From: Distichodus sexfasciatus
Lineage: Eukaryota > Chordata > Actinopteri > Characiformes > Distichodontidae
DNA length: 64,000 bases
Assembly: GCA_032718565.1 (NCBI GenBank)
Contig: JAVGVS010000001.1
Coordinates: forward strand, 62,001-126,000
Direction of reading: 5' to 3'
This document shows positions 47,501 to 57,800 of this stretch, in pieces. The notes under the pieces were generated by a model. The model was given only the letters and a program-made list of their open reading frames with translations, had not been told where the DNA came from and did not search any database. Made by a program: the position numbers and the translations under genes. The first letter of the stretch is position 1. Each line of letters starts with the position of its first letter.

Positions 47501-49009
47501 AGGACTGAGTTCGGTTCCTTTAAAGAGGACTATATGTGAAAACACTCTTATCCATACAGATCAGAGATGGAGACTAGAGAAGTCGCACGTAAATCGCACA
47601 CGGAGACCAACTTGACTTGAGACCAGAGAATTAATATTTTTATAGCACGTATTTATTTTCCTGCATTAAGTTAAAGGAAACGTTTGACGAGCTGAACTCT
47701 CCTTCCGTTGTTATCGTGCGCGCCGCCATCATCAACAACGCTGAACGAGACGGAGAGCAGTCACAAATGCGCCGTTTGGAACCACATTTGGCTATAATCC
47801 ATCGAGTTCAAGTTGCTAAACATGAATAGCTTCGTGCAAGGTGTGTAGGGTGAAACTACAGAATGCTAGACCGAATACGTCGCGTTTTATTATATATATG
47901 GGACCTCAAAACACACCAGGATCGGTCAGTCACTTGGTCTTGTAAAAGACAAGATCAGGTTCAGAACTTGCAGGTTTGCCAGTTTTATTATTAGCCTTGG
48001 CTACCAGGCTTGTTGTTGACAACGTAACATTTCAGGTTTATTAGATGATCATTACCACGGTTTTGACCCCCTAACGGGAGACGTCGAAAGGCGATTACAC
48101 GTTTAAATGTTACAGAGATGTGGTAAATATCTGTGATTATAAGATGCCCTAGAGCTTGGACTTGACCGTCAGACTTGAGAAATTACTTGGACTCGGAAAA
48201 ATGACTTGTGGGCATCTGTGATACACATACAAAAATCTGTAATAATGGGGATAATTTGAAGGATGTTAAAATTGTAGAGTGAAAAACACAAATGCATATC
48301 AATGACATACAGTATATTTGTCAAAGAAATTGATTCTATGGATAATTTAAAAACAGAAGCTGATCCTAAACCAGCACCAACTCAATGTACGGTAACAGGG
48401 AGCGCATCTGACAAACAGCACGTACAGCGCGGCACGCCCACTGACGTCACACCACAGACCCCGCCCCTTGCACTCTGTTTTCAGTGATTTCATGTGTTTC
48501 TATGTAAATATGCTAGATAAAACCTGATTATGCGCACTGCAGGCTCACAAACACCAAATTTCATCTTCATATGAATACGAACCGGGAGTCAATGTTAAGA
48601 TAGGGAAAAAGTGCGACATTTCGCCGTTATAAGCGCTTTGTTAAGGGTGACATTGACACTAAAATGCAAGTGCACATAAATAACGATGCACGTGTAAATA
48701 TGCTTAAAACAACACATTATTTAATAAATGCACAGTACATATGTGTAAATCCTATATTCTTGAATAAAAATTATCAACTGTGTTTACCCCCATCAGCAGA
48801 CAAAGCGGCCTTCCTAAAGCACCAAGTTCAGATTTGAGGTTGACAAATGGAGTGTGTTGTGATTGAAATATGCGTGGATTACGTGTGAGGTGTATCTGAG
48901 ATGTGTGTGAGGTGGTGTGTGTACCTTGTGCATCCCCCCCGCTCGTAAGGACGGCGATGGCTTTCCCAGCCCCGGTCATCCGCAGTCGCTCCAAGCCCTG
49001 AGATGTCAT
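26555..49009 (-). CDS. pfkl: ATP-dependent 6-phosphofructokinase, liver type, complete
   Basis: This cytosolic enzyme phosphorylates fructose 6-phosphate to fructose 1,6-bisphosphate, the committed step of glycolysis, and works as a tetramer. Twenty-two exons join in phase to 781 residues (human PFKL about 780, also 22 exons): 48925-49009, 46346-46419, 45962-46039, 44357-44546, 43728-43893, 42480-42524, 41853-41961, 40291-40386, 40064-40156, 39767-39892, 39551-39615, 38537-38600, 33520-33666, 33122-33195, 32943-33030, 32706-32858, 30095-30259, 29882-29943, 28549-28660, 28221-28320, 28015-28120 and 26555-26702. The catalytic N-half shows VLTSGGDAQG, GGDGSLTGAN, GSIDNDFCGTDMTIG and MGRHCGYLAL. 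The C-half repeats the fold in regulatory form (LNVGAPAAGMN, VETMGGYCGYLA). Liver-type features are the N-terminus (LERLRMTGAGKAI), the hinge SFENNWNIYKLLAYQKP, and the end RRSLSTDTGF. The exon 18 donor (GTCATA) is weak. Intron 12 (4.9 kb) is a mobile-element cluster. Confidence 0.97.
26965..27440 (+). repeat. Interspersed repeat, same family as 1381-1690
   Basis: It starts with tandem GTCAAA units, then ACTTTACTGTCATCTCTGCT and ACAGAGAGACGAGACGAAGTGG. The following 300 bp contains related TGTGCAGATATTGTAACAG and TGTGCAGATATCAGTCAGTG blocks. Probably retroelement sequence. Confidence 0.45.
27549..27835. mobile_element. TIR-element remnant of the 'GGATGCACGATA' family
   Basis: ATCGGAATCAACTGATAATTAC, shortened at the ends, followed by AAGTCATCGGTATC and GCACATCGGAAAGGTAGCG, parallels the element at 29009-29406. 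The right end is lost. Confidence 0.55.
28922..29775 (-). mobile_element. LINE remnant with a reverse-transcriptase C-terminus, interrupted
   Basis: On the minus strand, 29775-29425 encodes pieces LCWLPVKFRID, LLLTYQALHGEVPKYLSEF, LWNDLPLNI and FKKRLKTNF. These have the typical wording of the C-terminal end of fish non-LTR reverse transcriptases. Stops interrupt the frame. The 3' part, 28922-29008, is separated by the TIR element 29009-29406. Confidence 0.65.
29009..29406. mobile_element. hAT-like TIR element of the 'GGATGCACGATA' family
   Basis: The ends are TATGGATGCATGATAA and TTATCGTGCATCCCTA. The 8-bp duplication ACAGAGAC / ATAGAGAC has one mismatch. Its insertion split the LINE remnant. 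Confidence 0.8.
29953..29974. repeat. (CAA)n microsatellite
   Basis: Seven CAA-type units, 10 bp outside the acceptor side of pfkl exon 18. Confidence 0.8.
30845..31045 (-). mobile_element. SINE-A copy
   Basis: Minus-oriented and complete: tail TTTAGCAGATGCTCTTATCC, body TTAGGGTTAAG, box B GGATTCGAACCC and box A region TCCTACCACTACCACCAAC. Confidence 0.85.
31062..31528 (+). mobile_element. SINE-A copy interrupted by SINE-C
   Basis: The body (GACCCTTAACCCCGAG, GGAAGTTGCTTTA) continues after the insertion as GTTGCTCTAGATAAGAGC through GTAAATG. The bases GTTGCTTTA / GTTGCTCTA are duplicated on either side of the inserted SINE-C. Confidence 0.8.
31162..31481 (+). mobile_element. SINE-C, full-length copy
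   Basis: The head is GGTGGCACGGTGGCACAGTG with box B GGTTCGGTTCC. The body contains TGTGTGGAGTTTG and TTTCCTCCCACATTCC, and the end is an (ATG)n run. The body resembles the fish tRNA-SINE group with an L2-like tail. Confidence 0.8.
31816..32010 (+). mobile_element. SINE-A, full-length copy
   Basis: GGGTGTTGGTGGCCTAGTGG head, box B GGGTTCAAATC, body GAGCAAGACCCTTAACCC, tail CTCTGGATAAGAGCGTCTG through TGTAAATG. Preceded by a (TG)n run. Confidence 0.85.
33700..34310. mobile_element. TIR element, family shared with 63359-64000
   Basis: About 600 bp, nearly identical in reverse to the copy at the right edge of the window. The right end GGTTTTGCCGTAGAGGGTCAC is intact. The left end is truncated and its first about 25 bp do not match the other copy. 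The exact left boundary is uncertain. Confidence 0.75.
34390..34842 (+). mobile_element. Putative solo LTR
   Basis: This 453-bp segment begins TGTCATGA and ends TCGTGACA, giving the TG...CA inverted ends of an LTR. An AATAAA lies at about 34782. Five flanking bases nearly repeat (AGCTC / AGATC). No internal retroelement genes are present. It lies in pfkl intron 12. Confidence 0.55.
35558..37014. mobile_element. TIR element with ATACCTGCAAACT ends, interrupted
   Basis: The ends ATACCTGCAAACT and AGTTTGCAGGTAT are inverted, with GGAGTG on both flanks. Removing the nested element 35662-36341 leaves about 780 bp. The core 36525-36945 is shared with the element 59102-59885, whose ends are unrelated. 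Confidence 0.75.
35662..36341. mobile_element. hAT-like TIR element nested in 35558-37014
   Basis: The ends are CAGGGCTGGGTATCG and GAACCCAGCCCTA. The 8-bp duplication TTAGACAG / TTAGATAG has one mismatch. The GC-rich core 35940-36265 is the inverse of the core of 4388-5394. Confidence 0.85.
37299..38113. mobile_element. hAT-like element with 'AAGTACTTTTACTT' repeats
   Basis: The ends CAGTGGTGGAATGTAACTAA and CTTCCTCCACCTCTG are flanked by GCCATCAC / GCCGTCAC (one mismatch in 8). The subterminal zones are rich in ACTTTTACTTAAGTA motifs, possible transposase binding repeats. Confidence 0.85.
38190..38360 (-). mobile_element. SINE-B, partial copy
   Basis: The minus-oriented tail (AAGTGAATGAAATGATTATT) and body GAAATGTGACCTCTGCATTT are present; the head is decayed. 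Confidence 0.7.
38398..38490 (+). mobile_element. SINE-A, 3' fragment
   Basis: AACAAGACCCTTAAAGCCAG and GTTGCTCTGGATAAGA remain, close to the donor side of pfkl exon 12. Confidence 0.6.
39005..39275 (-). mobile_element. SINE-C related copy, head missing
   Basis: (ATTC)n, then CGAACCGCTGAATCCCAACTG, ACCAACCCTGGGCAGGC and GTGTGGGAGGAAACCCATG: the SINE-C 3' part in reverse orientation. Confidence 0.7.
41005..41207 (-). mobile_element. SINE-A, full-length copy
   Basis: Minus-oriented TTTAGCAGACGCTCTTATCC tail, TTAGGGTTAAGGGTCTTGCTC body and GATTCAAACCC box B, ending TAGGCCACCAACACCCC. Confidence 0.85.
41250..41457 (-). mobile_element. SINE-B copy
   Basis: Minus-oriented tail AAGTGAAGTGAGTGAG, body AATGTGACCTCTGCATTTGA, head ending CCACCAACTGCCCC. 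Its head abuts the head of the next copy. Confidence 0.8.
41462..41698 (+). mobile_element. SINE-B copy, head to head with the previous
   Basis: GTTGTTAGCGTAACCCTGTG head, box B GATTTGAATCCC, and a tail with GCTGTGCTGTGCTG, then AATCACCCACTTTCACTTT. The pair can fold into a hairpin. Confidence 0.8.
42607..43328. mobile_element. TIR element of the 'GGATGCACGATA' family
   Basis: The ends are TAGGGATGCACGATAAGG and ATTATCGTGCATCCCTA, with internal ATCGGC repeats near both ends. No clear target duplication. It lies in pfkl intron 5. Confidence 0.8.
44103..44292 (+). mobile_element. SINE-B, 5' part
   Basis: TGGATAGTTGGTAGTGTAAC head, box B CAGTTCAAGTCC, body ACTCATGAGCAAGGTACC, then GTCAAGTGCAGAGGTCACAT; the tail is missing. 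Confidence 0.7.
46548..46640 (-). mobile_element. SINE-A, 3' fragment
   Basis: GATGCGCTTATTCAGAGTAAC and TAAGGGTTAAGG remain of the tail and body in reverse orientation. Confidence 0.55.
46797..46995 (-). mobile_element. SINE-A, diverged copy
   Basis: Reverse-oriented tail GGTATTTAGCAGACATTCTT, body AGAGTCTTGCCCAGGGG, head GATTTGAACCTATGACCTC. Confidence 0.65.
47270..47548 (-). mobile_element. TIR-element fragment, family of 55927-56355
   Basis: It carries the same motifs in reverse: GGACTGAGGCCCCATCTGAG, AACCGAGTTCCCTTTCTG and GGACCACTTCTAGAGGACTG. Only one end is kept, at about 47548. Confidence 0.7.
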
Positions 49010-49351
49010 TTTTACTCAGCTGTTTCAGGATGTTCCAGCGCCTATAAGCTGATGATATGTGGTTTAAATGGAGGTTTCTGGCTGTAACGTTGTTCTCTCC
49101 TTATTCCTGAGCTCGGTTACGAGTCGTGCTACTGCACATGAGAGGAGCGCAGTGACCTTCCGGGATGAAGAAAACTCCGCCTCACAGCCTCCTGAAGTAG
49201 GACGGGCTTCTTACAGTCTTACTGCCATTACAGTTTCTCCCTCACTCTCTCACTGTGTTTGTGTAGTCTGTCTTTCCTTTCACAGTCAAATGTATTAGAA
49301 GTACAATGGAATTAATAAAAACATATGTGTATACATACTCTCTGTGGTGTT
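49010..49351. other. pfkl: pfkl 5' flank
   Basis: This holds the pfkl 5' UTR and probable promoter. There are ACCTTCCGGGATG (49154-49166, an ETS-like core) and a CTCCGCC box (49174-49180). No TATA box is placed with confidence. Confidence 0.35.
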
Positions 49352-50282
49352 CAGTGTTGGGAGTAACGCATTACAAAAGGAACGAGTTACAGTAACGGAT
49401 TACTTTTTGCTGTAACATAGTAATGTAAGGCACTACTTATCAATTTTCAGTAATATTTTACTCGGTACATGTTCAGTAACGCGTGCGTTACAAAGCCCTT
49501 TGAACCAAAAATTTTAACCAAAATTTAGCTGAGCCCCTTGCACAGTGCATCACATAAGGCTTGCTTCTCCGGTGAGATGGCAGAAGACAGTACTTTTGCG
49601 AAGTGGAAAGTTTGCGCATTACTTTGGGTTCGTCAGGGATAAAGACAAAAAAGAATGTTTTAGTCAAGAGCAATCTTTGCCCAAACCCTAAAGAACTATC
49701 GACGTCGAGAAATAGCACTAGCAATTTTGAAAAAAACACCTCGAGCATTATGCATGACTTATGTTGTGAATCTCTTGAATTCAAAGAGAATAAAGGAATG
49801 ACAATCGTAAGAAAAATGCATCTTTTCTTGTCATTACAGTAAGCATTAATGTGGGATATAGTTTTGTTTTGTTTAATGATGAACAAGCCTAGACTTAGTA
49901 TTTATTCCACCTCTATTATGATGTTATTCAAATTCTAGTTATTTTTCATTTTGGCTGTTAATGTTTCTTGAGTTGTCTCTTAAGCCCTTACTTTGCCAGT
50001 TATATTAATCACATTGCTTGTAGCCTGGATAGCACATAATCATTATGCTACAAAACATCACCTTTTACCGGGCATGTAATGATCTGCAATATTTTTTCTC
50101 ATATTAGGATGTCAAGTTATATTTTCACAGTTATTTTGGTGAAAGTAACTGAAAAGTTACAGAAGTCATGTAACGATTACAATTCTGAGACAGTAATGTT
50201 GTAAGGTAGCTGATTACATTTGAATACCAGTAACAAGTAATGTATAGTGTATTACACTTTGCAAGTAACTTGCACAACACTG
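49352..50282. mobile_element. hAT-like element, 'AGTGTTGGGAGTAACGC' ends
   Basis: The ends are CAGTGTTGGGAGTAACGC and AAGTAACTTGCACAACACTG. The 8-bp duplication GTGGTGTT is perfect on both sides. Subterminal GTAACGGATTAC-type repeats are present. It lies between pfkl and map3k13. Confidence 0.9.
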
Positions 50283-50536
50283 GTGGTGTTTAGGTGTTCA
50301 GTGACCTTACACGGATACTGTTAGATTTTGGCAGATTTGGGTGGCGTTGTAAGGACATCAAGGAAGTCAAAATCTGTTTTCTTAGTTATTGTGGTTAAAG
50401 GTGTGTGAAGACAAAAATATTGCAGTAGCATGTCAATGAAAAGATTTTAGAAAGACAAGTATGGTGATGTGTGGTCATCTGTTTCTGTTATATCACAAAA
50501 TATGAACGAGGATGCATTTATGCAATACTATATCCT

Positions 50537-50922
50537 GCCCCTTACAAAACGTTCAGGCTTCTGGCAAACAGTTGCTGTTAACCTTTGGCAATGTTGCTGC
50601 CATCTTGGAGCAAGGTCATATTTTCACATGCAAATGAGGTTTTTGGCAAACCTCCGGTGGACTTCTAGCAAGTTTTGTGGACAACTTATTTACCTAGCAA
50701 ATCTGTCACCAAAGGTTGACTAGAAGTTTGCTATTACTGGCAAATTGTTTTGGCAAATCACTGACAAATACATTTACCCCTAGTGGCAATTTTTCCATTG
50801 TTGACAGAACATTGACGTTTGGCACTAGTGGCTGACAAGTTGTGGCAATATTTTCTGGTAACTCCACTGTTTCCACAAATTAACCACAAGTTTGCTGCAA
50901 ACATTTTGTTTTTGTAAGGGGC
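50537..50922. mobile_element. TIR element with GCCCCTTACAAAA ends
   Basis: The left GCCCCTTACAAAACGTT is inverted at the right as TTTTGTAAGGGGC. The flanks share ATCCT. The inside is rich in TGGCAA-type motifs. Confidence 0.75.
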
Positions 50923-51312
50923 ATCCTGATAAGCTATTAAGGGATGAATGCTTTAATACACGTACCAAATGTGCTGGTGAATAGTACGCGTGCCCTAAAT
51001 ACTATTAAAAAGACTAAGGACTAAGTATTGCTCAGTTCCTTACAACCCCATGTTTAGAGCACAGAGCAAAGCTTATCTGGGATGAACACACTGTTGTCTA
51101 CATTTTATCAACCGTGCCATAAAGCTTGTGAACTTTGAACAGTAAAAATGACAGTAAACTGATTGGTGTTTCAGTCACGCCTTAATGGCTGTATTATATC
51201 TTACTTTTATGCATTAAAAACAGTGATTAGCGTATGAAGGCATGTGAGTTGTGTCTTTTAGAGGTTGTACAAAAGGAGGACGACAGCAGAGTTCGGTACA
51301 GTACATCAGCGT

Positions 51313-54300
51313 TTTATTCCATGCAGTAGTTTGCTTTGATTTTATTCCTTCTTGCTCCCATTGCACTGTACACAGGCTAATACAGGAAACCGTCAGGATT
51401 CGTTGGTTGATCATATCGCCATTCAAGAAAGGGAAAGGGAGGTGGGACATGAGTAAGAAACATACTAGAGGAGGGGAAAAATAGCTCAGAGTTTATCACA
51501 TCCGCCACAAAAATAGTTCATAACAAAATAACCATTTGTAGTTGAAAATTATTTGAAGGATTAATAATGGAATATTTGCAGGGTATAATGATATGAACAC
51601 ACCGAGACAGAGAGAAATGTAATATTGTCACTGAGAGATGTTTCTAAAGCTGACAGAAGTCTGACCTACTGGCTTAATTACCAAGACCATCAGGTCTTAA
51701 GTCATTTGCATCAGGAAATACTGACCACAAAGCCCAGCAGAACTTAATTTTTTTCTCATTCCGCATTGGCCTAAAAGTTTAATATGAGACACCTTTTGTA
51801 GAAGTCTGAAGCAGTCATCAGCAGATTATGGGGAAGGTTTTGCCAAAGCCAATAATTTCTTGGTTCCAAGCACTGAGAGGTAATTTTGTCAACTTATTTT
51901 ACTGGAAGTACATTTGCAAATTTTTATTGATGCTGGATGTTGATTCTATTGGCTGCAGCTCAGGATTTAGGATCACAAAGTCCTGAATTTCACTGAATAA
52001 AATCCCTAAACAGGACCAACTTTAAGGCAAGGATCTGGGACCTGTTTCCCAAGAGTCTCCTAGATCACAAAATAAAATACATGGCAAAATTGTTAGGATA
52101 AAATGTTGATCCTTTTGCATACTTTCTAATGGTTAATATCATATTTCAGAAAATTCAGTCTTGTGCAGTGACTTCAATCAAACTAATGCTTTAGGCTACA
52201 TCTGTCACACCTGAGGAAACTACAAAGTTCATTCAGGTGTTAAATCGTCCTCTCCATCTCTGGCTTTTAAAGGGGAACTCTACCCAAAAATGCTAATGTG
52301 ACTAACAATGAATAAAGGTTAACGGTTCTACTTAGTATAGCATTAGCTGCCATATTAGTTTCTTTGAGTACAGCGACCTTCAACAAAGTGAGTTACTCAA
52401 AATAAGAATTTTTAAGATACCTCATGAGTTAATGATATGCAAAAAAATAGTTGAAAACGAACAGGAAACCTAAAATTGTCTCTACATTTTCTAGTAGTTC
52501 AAAATAAATTAATAACATAATCATGTAGGCCAGCTACAGAAAGAAAGGAGAATTAAATAAAATTAAATTAACACAGAAAAATAATCATACTTTTACAGGT
52601 TACTGTTACGGTGTTGCAACTGGAAAGACATTGTACTTCACTCTCAACACCTCGTCTGATTTGTGTTGATTAAAACACAGAAGACTTTTTAAAACACATA
52701 ATCAAGGATAAATGAGGTTGGTGTGTTTGTCCTCAAGATGCCCAGTTACGGAATACATCCCAGCGAGTGACACTCAAAGTCCATTTCATTCAAGAGCTCA
52801 TCCATGCACATCATCCGATTTAAACCGCGCTGGTCAGAAGAAAAAAAAAAAAAATCACTGGTTCTTTTTTAAAACAGTAAATTGGGAGAAACCCCAGAGT
52901 GCACACTGTCATGTTGCTTTTGTTCATTTGACGCAAATGCATCTGTCCTGCAATTGCTTTGATTACTGGAGCTTCAGCGATAAATCACATTACATTTTTT
53001 TCCTTGCCATCCTTACTGTCAAACCTCACTTTCAGTAACAGCAAGACAGAAGAAAATACGACATCCTTCACAGTTCCTTTCAAGAGCCATCCCTTGACGG
53101 CCTACGGTTAGACACACTTATTTAAAGGTCAGCTGGCCTCCAGTCTATGCTATTACACAAACACACACATACACGCACCAAAACGCACACGAGGGTAAAT
53201 GAGCATGGTAGAGTAGTGATGATAAAAGATGCAGCATCCCTTATGGGGGCACATTAAGAAAGACGGAATCAGGAGGGACTCTAAAGGTCAACCGCAACTC
53301 AAACTTAAGAACAGAAATTAGTCCAGCGTTTTAAACTGACAAGCGGAATGTTGCCTGTTTTTTCCAACCCACAAACATAACGGACCTAACGTCTCCCCCT
53401 AGTGGAGACTCGTTGCTGAAGAGAAGAGTTGCACTGTGCATTTTAAAAGAACCTGAGCTTCAAATCACGAAAATACAGAATTTTTTCTTTTTTCTTTTTT
53501 TTTTTTTAAACAGGCTCAAATGAAAGCTTTAAAAATAGAGGCTTTTGAAAAACAAAGTGTATTATTACTATAACTACCTTGTTTCACTACAACTTGCCGG
53601 TGCGTTGGTCCAGCCAGCTGGACATTCCTCCTGAGCTAGATACTCTTTTAGCCTGAGCGAGAACCTGCATTATTGCTGAGTCAGTCACAACTTTACAGAC
53701 CAGCAGCAGAGAGCGTTCAATGGCGCGAGGCGTGCCACAGCCTCTCACATTCATCGTCACGATCACACGCCAAAACGGACAAAGGCCGGACGGAAACGAT
53801 TTGCGGTCCTGAGGGTTTGGTTCTAAACGGATGCTGCATCTTCACATCAACTACGGGACTTAATCTAACAATAACAATGCGAAGAGGAGAAACGAGATTG
53901 GGTTCGAAGAGAAGTACAGAGCTTTTCCATAGACTTGGGTCTGGTCAGTGGGTCCGCACGTCTCGGCAAGCGAGAGGAATGCTTTTGTGCTGTCTTTCAG
54001 TCTGATAACGAGGGGAGCCAAAACAGTTTCAGCTCCAGGTTCAAGCGGTCTCACGAACTATACTGCAGTCATTTTAATGCCGTCGAAGCTGGGAATAGAC
54101 CTGCTGACTGCCTGCTCGTCAGTGGAGCTTTGCAGCACAAGTCGGATTCCAGTTTCAGGCCAGGCAGGCATGCTGGGACTGTTTGAGATGGATCCGCAGT
54201 ATGAGACGATGACTGAGAAACGGAAAGTAAAAGAGGGAAAAAAGGGGAGAGATGCTGTTCATGCTGGTGCTCAAAACTGAAGTTACCCTGGTATCCCAGC

Positions 54301-54880
54301 AGGGCGGCAGGGCATTGTTCCTGTAAACTCAAGATTTACCAGATAGCTAGCTAATCTTCGCCAGGAAAAAAACAAGGCTGGCAGCTTGGGGTCTGTTTCA
54401 GGGTCCCATTATTTAATCCTGTGAGTCATCCTCTGGACACTTCCAGAAAATAAAATCCTCACTATTTTGATTTGATGTTAATGCTCAAAAGCCTAGAATA
54501 CAGGCACGCAGACACACGCACACACATGCAAACCGTGATTTCGGTTTCCTAAACTCCCTCAGAGTGCCTCTCCTTTCAATCCAGAATGTTTCCATCCGAC
54601 AAACTCCACGGAGATTTCACACAGCCGTTTGTTTTTGTTCTTTGCCAAAATGTACAGAGTTCCTGATTTTTTTTCCCTCAAACGCAGAAAAATAAATTAT
54701 GAGTGTTACACTAGCTACATTGTCAGTCCAGAGGTGCCTGAGGTTACTCGGGGAGGAGGGGCTTGGGGCCAGAGGGCAGGTGGTGGGTGTAGGATGTAGG
54801 TCAGGGCGGGGCGTGGTGGTATACAGCAGGCTCCGGTTATTGCGGTGCTTCCCTCCCAGCGGCAGGATTGTGGGAGGAGT
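51313..54880 (-). other. map3k13: Probable 3' UTR of map3k13
   Basis: This is about 3.6 kb of mostly unique sequence between the stop codon and two minus-strand AATAAA signals (51313-51318 and 51341-51346). No other gene or recognisable mobile element is seen here. Short open frames lack family features. It contains a T-rich run (53481-53509) and an A-run near 52840. Assignment as UTR is inferred from position. Confidence 0.45.
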
Positions 54881-57800
54881 TCACCAGGAAGAGGGAGCGC
54901 AGGGCTGCTTGTTCCTGATGGTGGCGTCCGAACACTCCGCCTCCGAGGAGTCACAGTCCGAATCTCCAAAGTGCAATGGATTCTGAGGGGAGAACAAAGC
55001 AAGACATGAATGTGAGAGGGAAACACAAAGAAGGAAGTGAGACGCATGTGACAACTGATTGTATTGACTAGTATATTTAAAGCAGATGGTGCAGCACATC
55101 AAAATGCAACCTCTACATTTGAGAGCAATGGTCATGTTGTTCTTTGCTCACAATTAATTCAGTCGCTCCTGGTGCGAGACTACAGGGGTGACTAACTAAC
55201 TGTAGCACTAACTACACCACCACTTTTCCTAGTTACAGGGACAGTCTTCTTGGAGCTACTTGGGGTAAAGGCTAAGGGTCGACCGAACACCGGTCGGGCT
55301 GATTATTGGAGGTCGATAATAGGCATTTTGCTGATTATTGGTATTAAACATCACCGATATTAAGTAATTACAAGGTGCACTAGTGTGACTCCACTGCCGT
55401 CTCTTCTCCCTGTGCTGTCTGCTCTCGACTCGCTGCTCCATTTAATGTCCGGCCCACAACAGTCTCTGATTAGCTGTCAAACAAGTAGTAGCCAATCAAC
55501 GCTGAAGCCTTGTTGTCACTCACATCACACTCACAAGCTCAGAGAAGGAGAAGAGGAGAAAGGAGAGTTTCAGCTGAGCTTGATGTTTACTAAACTCAAA
55601 TTTTTGACAGATTTTCTTTTTTTTTTGCAAATCGGTTCCAAATATCGCTTATCGGCCTCATTAACTAGCAATAATCGGTACTGATATCGGCCCTGAAAAA
55701 TTACCTCTAGTTAAGGCTCTTTCTCATAAACAAGCAATCTACCACTAGACCACCAATCCAATGAATGTAAACTCCTAAATCCAGACAGCCTTAACTTTAT
55801 TACGGAACATGTTTTTATATTCTCCATCTCAAATGATGCCTTACCAAACAAAAATTTAAATAAGCTACGTATTGCAATGACTGGGACATGTGTAAATGTA
55901 CAAATAAGCCAACAAAACATATTTAAGGGTGTTTTCACAGATAGTCCCCTTTAAAGCAACCGAACTCAGTCCTCTAGAAGTGGTCCAAAAAGTGGACCAA
56001 CAGAAAGGGAACTCGGTTCTTTTGATGTTCACACTGTGAGTTCGGTGGGGACTCGGTTCTCTTTCTGGTCTACTTCAGCTCAGACGGGGCCTCAGTCCTT
56101 TTTCTGTTCATACTTATTTCTTATGGAGCTCTCAGACCTTTACTGCTTTGCATTCTGGGTAGTTTTCACTTCAAACAAAAACTGCTGAAGCGAACCAGGA
56201 GCACTTTGTGTTCACACCTCCCGATGTGGTCTCAGTTCGGTTCGTTTCAGAGGGGTCTGAGTTCGTTTGGTGTGTTCACATATACATAAAAAATGCTGAC
56301 TAATCGATCTGAGTTCGCTTTGAGGGCTGAAACGGACCAAGTGTGAAAACACCCACCTAAAGATGAAAACATTAGAAATCCTATTTTCTTGTTGCAGTTT
56401 TAATGGGAGGTTTCTTGTTCTGTGTTATATTCCGAAATTGCATAACGTCTGAATAATGGAGGTTTCAAGGTGGTGTATCAGGGTGGACAAAAAACATGTT
56501 TAAAAAGACATAAAACTCTAGTGTGAATGGAGCCCTCGGTTTTAGAATGTAGTCAAATTCTTTCCATATTAAGTTTGAATTGTTCAGCGCTAAAATTTTA
56601 TCTATAAGCTGCTAGTCACGCTTGATGCCTGTGTGGCATTACCTGCTTACATGACTATAACTGTGGCCATAAGCTTCACATTTTTAGAGAACGCTGTATT
56701 TGCAGCTTCAAGGGGAACTGATGGAAGGCAATTGCGAAACTAGAGGTAATCAAATTAATTGCATAACTGATGCATCACGATGCAGACGTGGACAATTCTG
56801 CATTGATGCAGTGAAAGACCATAATTCTCTTATAAGTCTCTTCACTTAAAGTCACTTTCTTACTGTATTTATTGCGTTTGGTCTGTATTTATTGTGTTGC
56901 TTGTTGCACCTTTTGTCCTTGAATGTAATCTTCAGTGTTACTATATGTTGCACCGGGGCCATGGGGAAACGCTGTGTCATCACACTTTGTAGATGTATAA
57001 AGCGACTGATGACAATAAGGGACCTTGAAACCTTGAATTGATTATAACAGGGGTTTTCAACCGGCTGTCCGCTGCCCCCTAGAGGTCTGCGGCAGAATTG
57101 CAGGTCCATGACATGCAATCCACTTTCACTACTGACATCACTTTTCAAAAATTTCTTTTTTCTTTTTTCTAAACACTTCCTGAGGATCTGGGCATCTTTA
57201 TAAATAGAGAAAGTGAGTGATTATTTGTCATTGTGAACACATCACAGCACAGCACAGCACACAGCGCACCACAACCAAATGAGACCTCTGCATTTGACCC
57301 ATCTGTGAAGGAGCAGTGGGCAGCTAACATGTGCTCCGGGACAGTACCTCGCCCATGAGTACCTCAGTCGTAACTTTACTGGCCCTGGATTCGAACCTGC
57401 AACCTCCTGATCACAGGGCAAACACCCTACCGTTACGCCACCAACTGCCCTAATAATAATTTTATGCAAATGTCTAAAAAGTTATTTAAAAAAGACTGCT
57501 TAGTCAGAGTGGTAGTGCCTGGGACAGACGCTGTTGAAAACCCCTGAATTATATCATAATGACACCGTTTGGTGATTTTCTGGCTACATCATAAAAATTC
57601 TAGTGAAAAGAAAATCACGGTAGCAACTATGGCTGCCCGATCTGTGATCCATGCCCAATCTACGCGCAATGTGAAGGAATGTAGAAAAATGAATGGGCTG
57701 CATCATGATGCTGATATTGTATCGAATCAAATTGTTGAACTAATAATCGTAATCGAATGGAATCGAGAGACCAGTGAAGGTTCACGCCTCTATCGGAAAC

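Noticed and set aside
26555..49009. Two separate phosphofructokinase genes
   Set aside because: The two similar halves are the normal internal duplication of animal PFK, and all 22 exons join in phase into one protein.
53673..54280. Overlapping open frames of about 110 residues
   Set aside because: They lie in the probable map3k13 3' UTR, overlap each other in several frames and have no recognisable domain.
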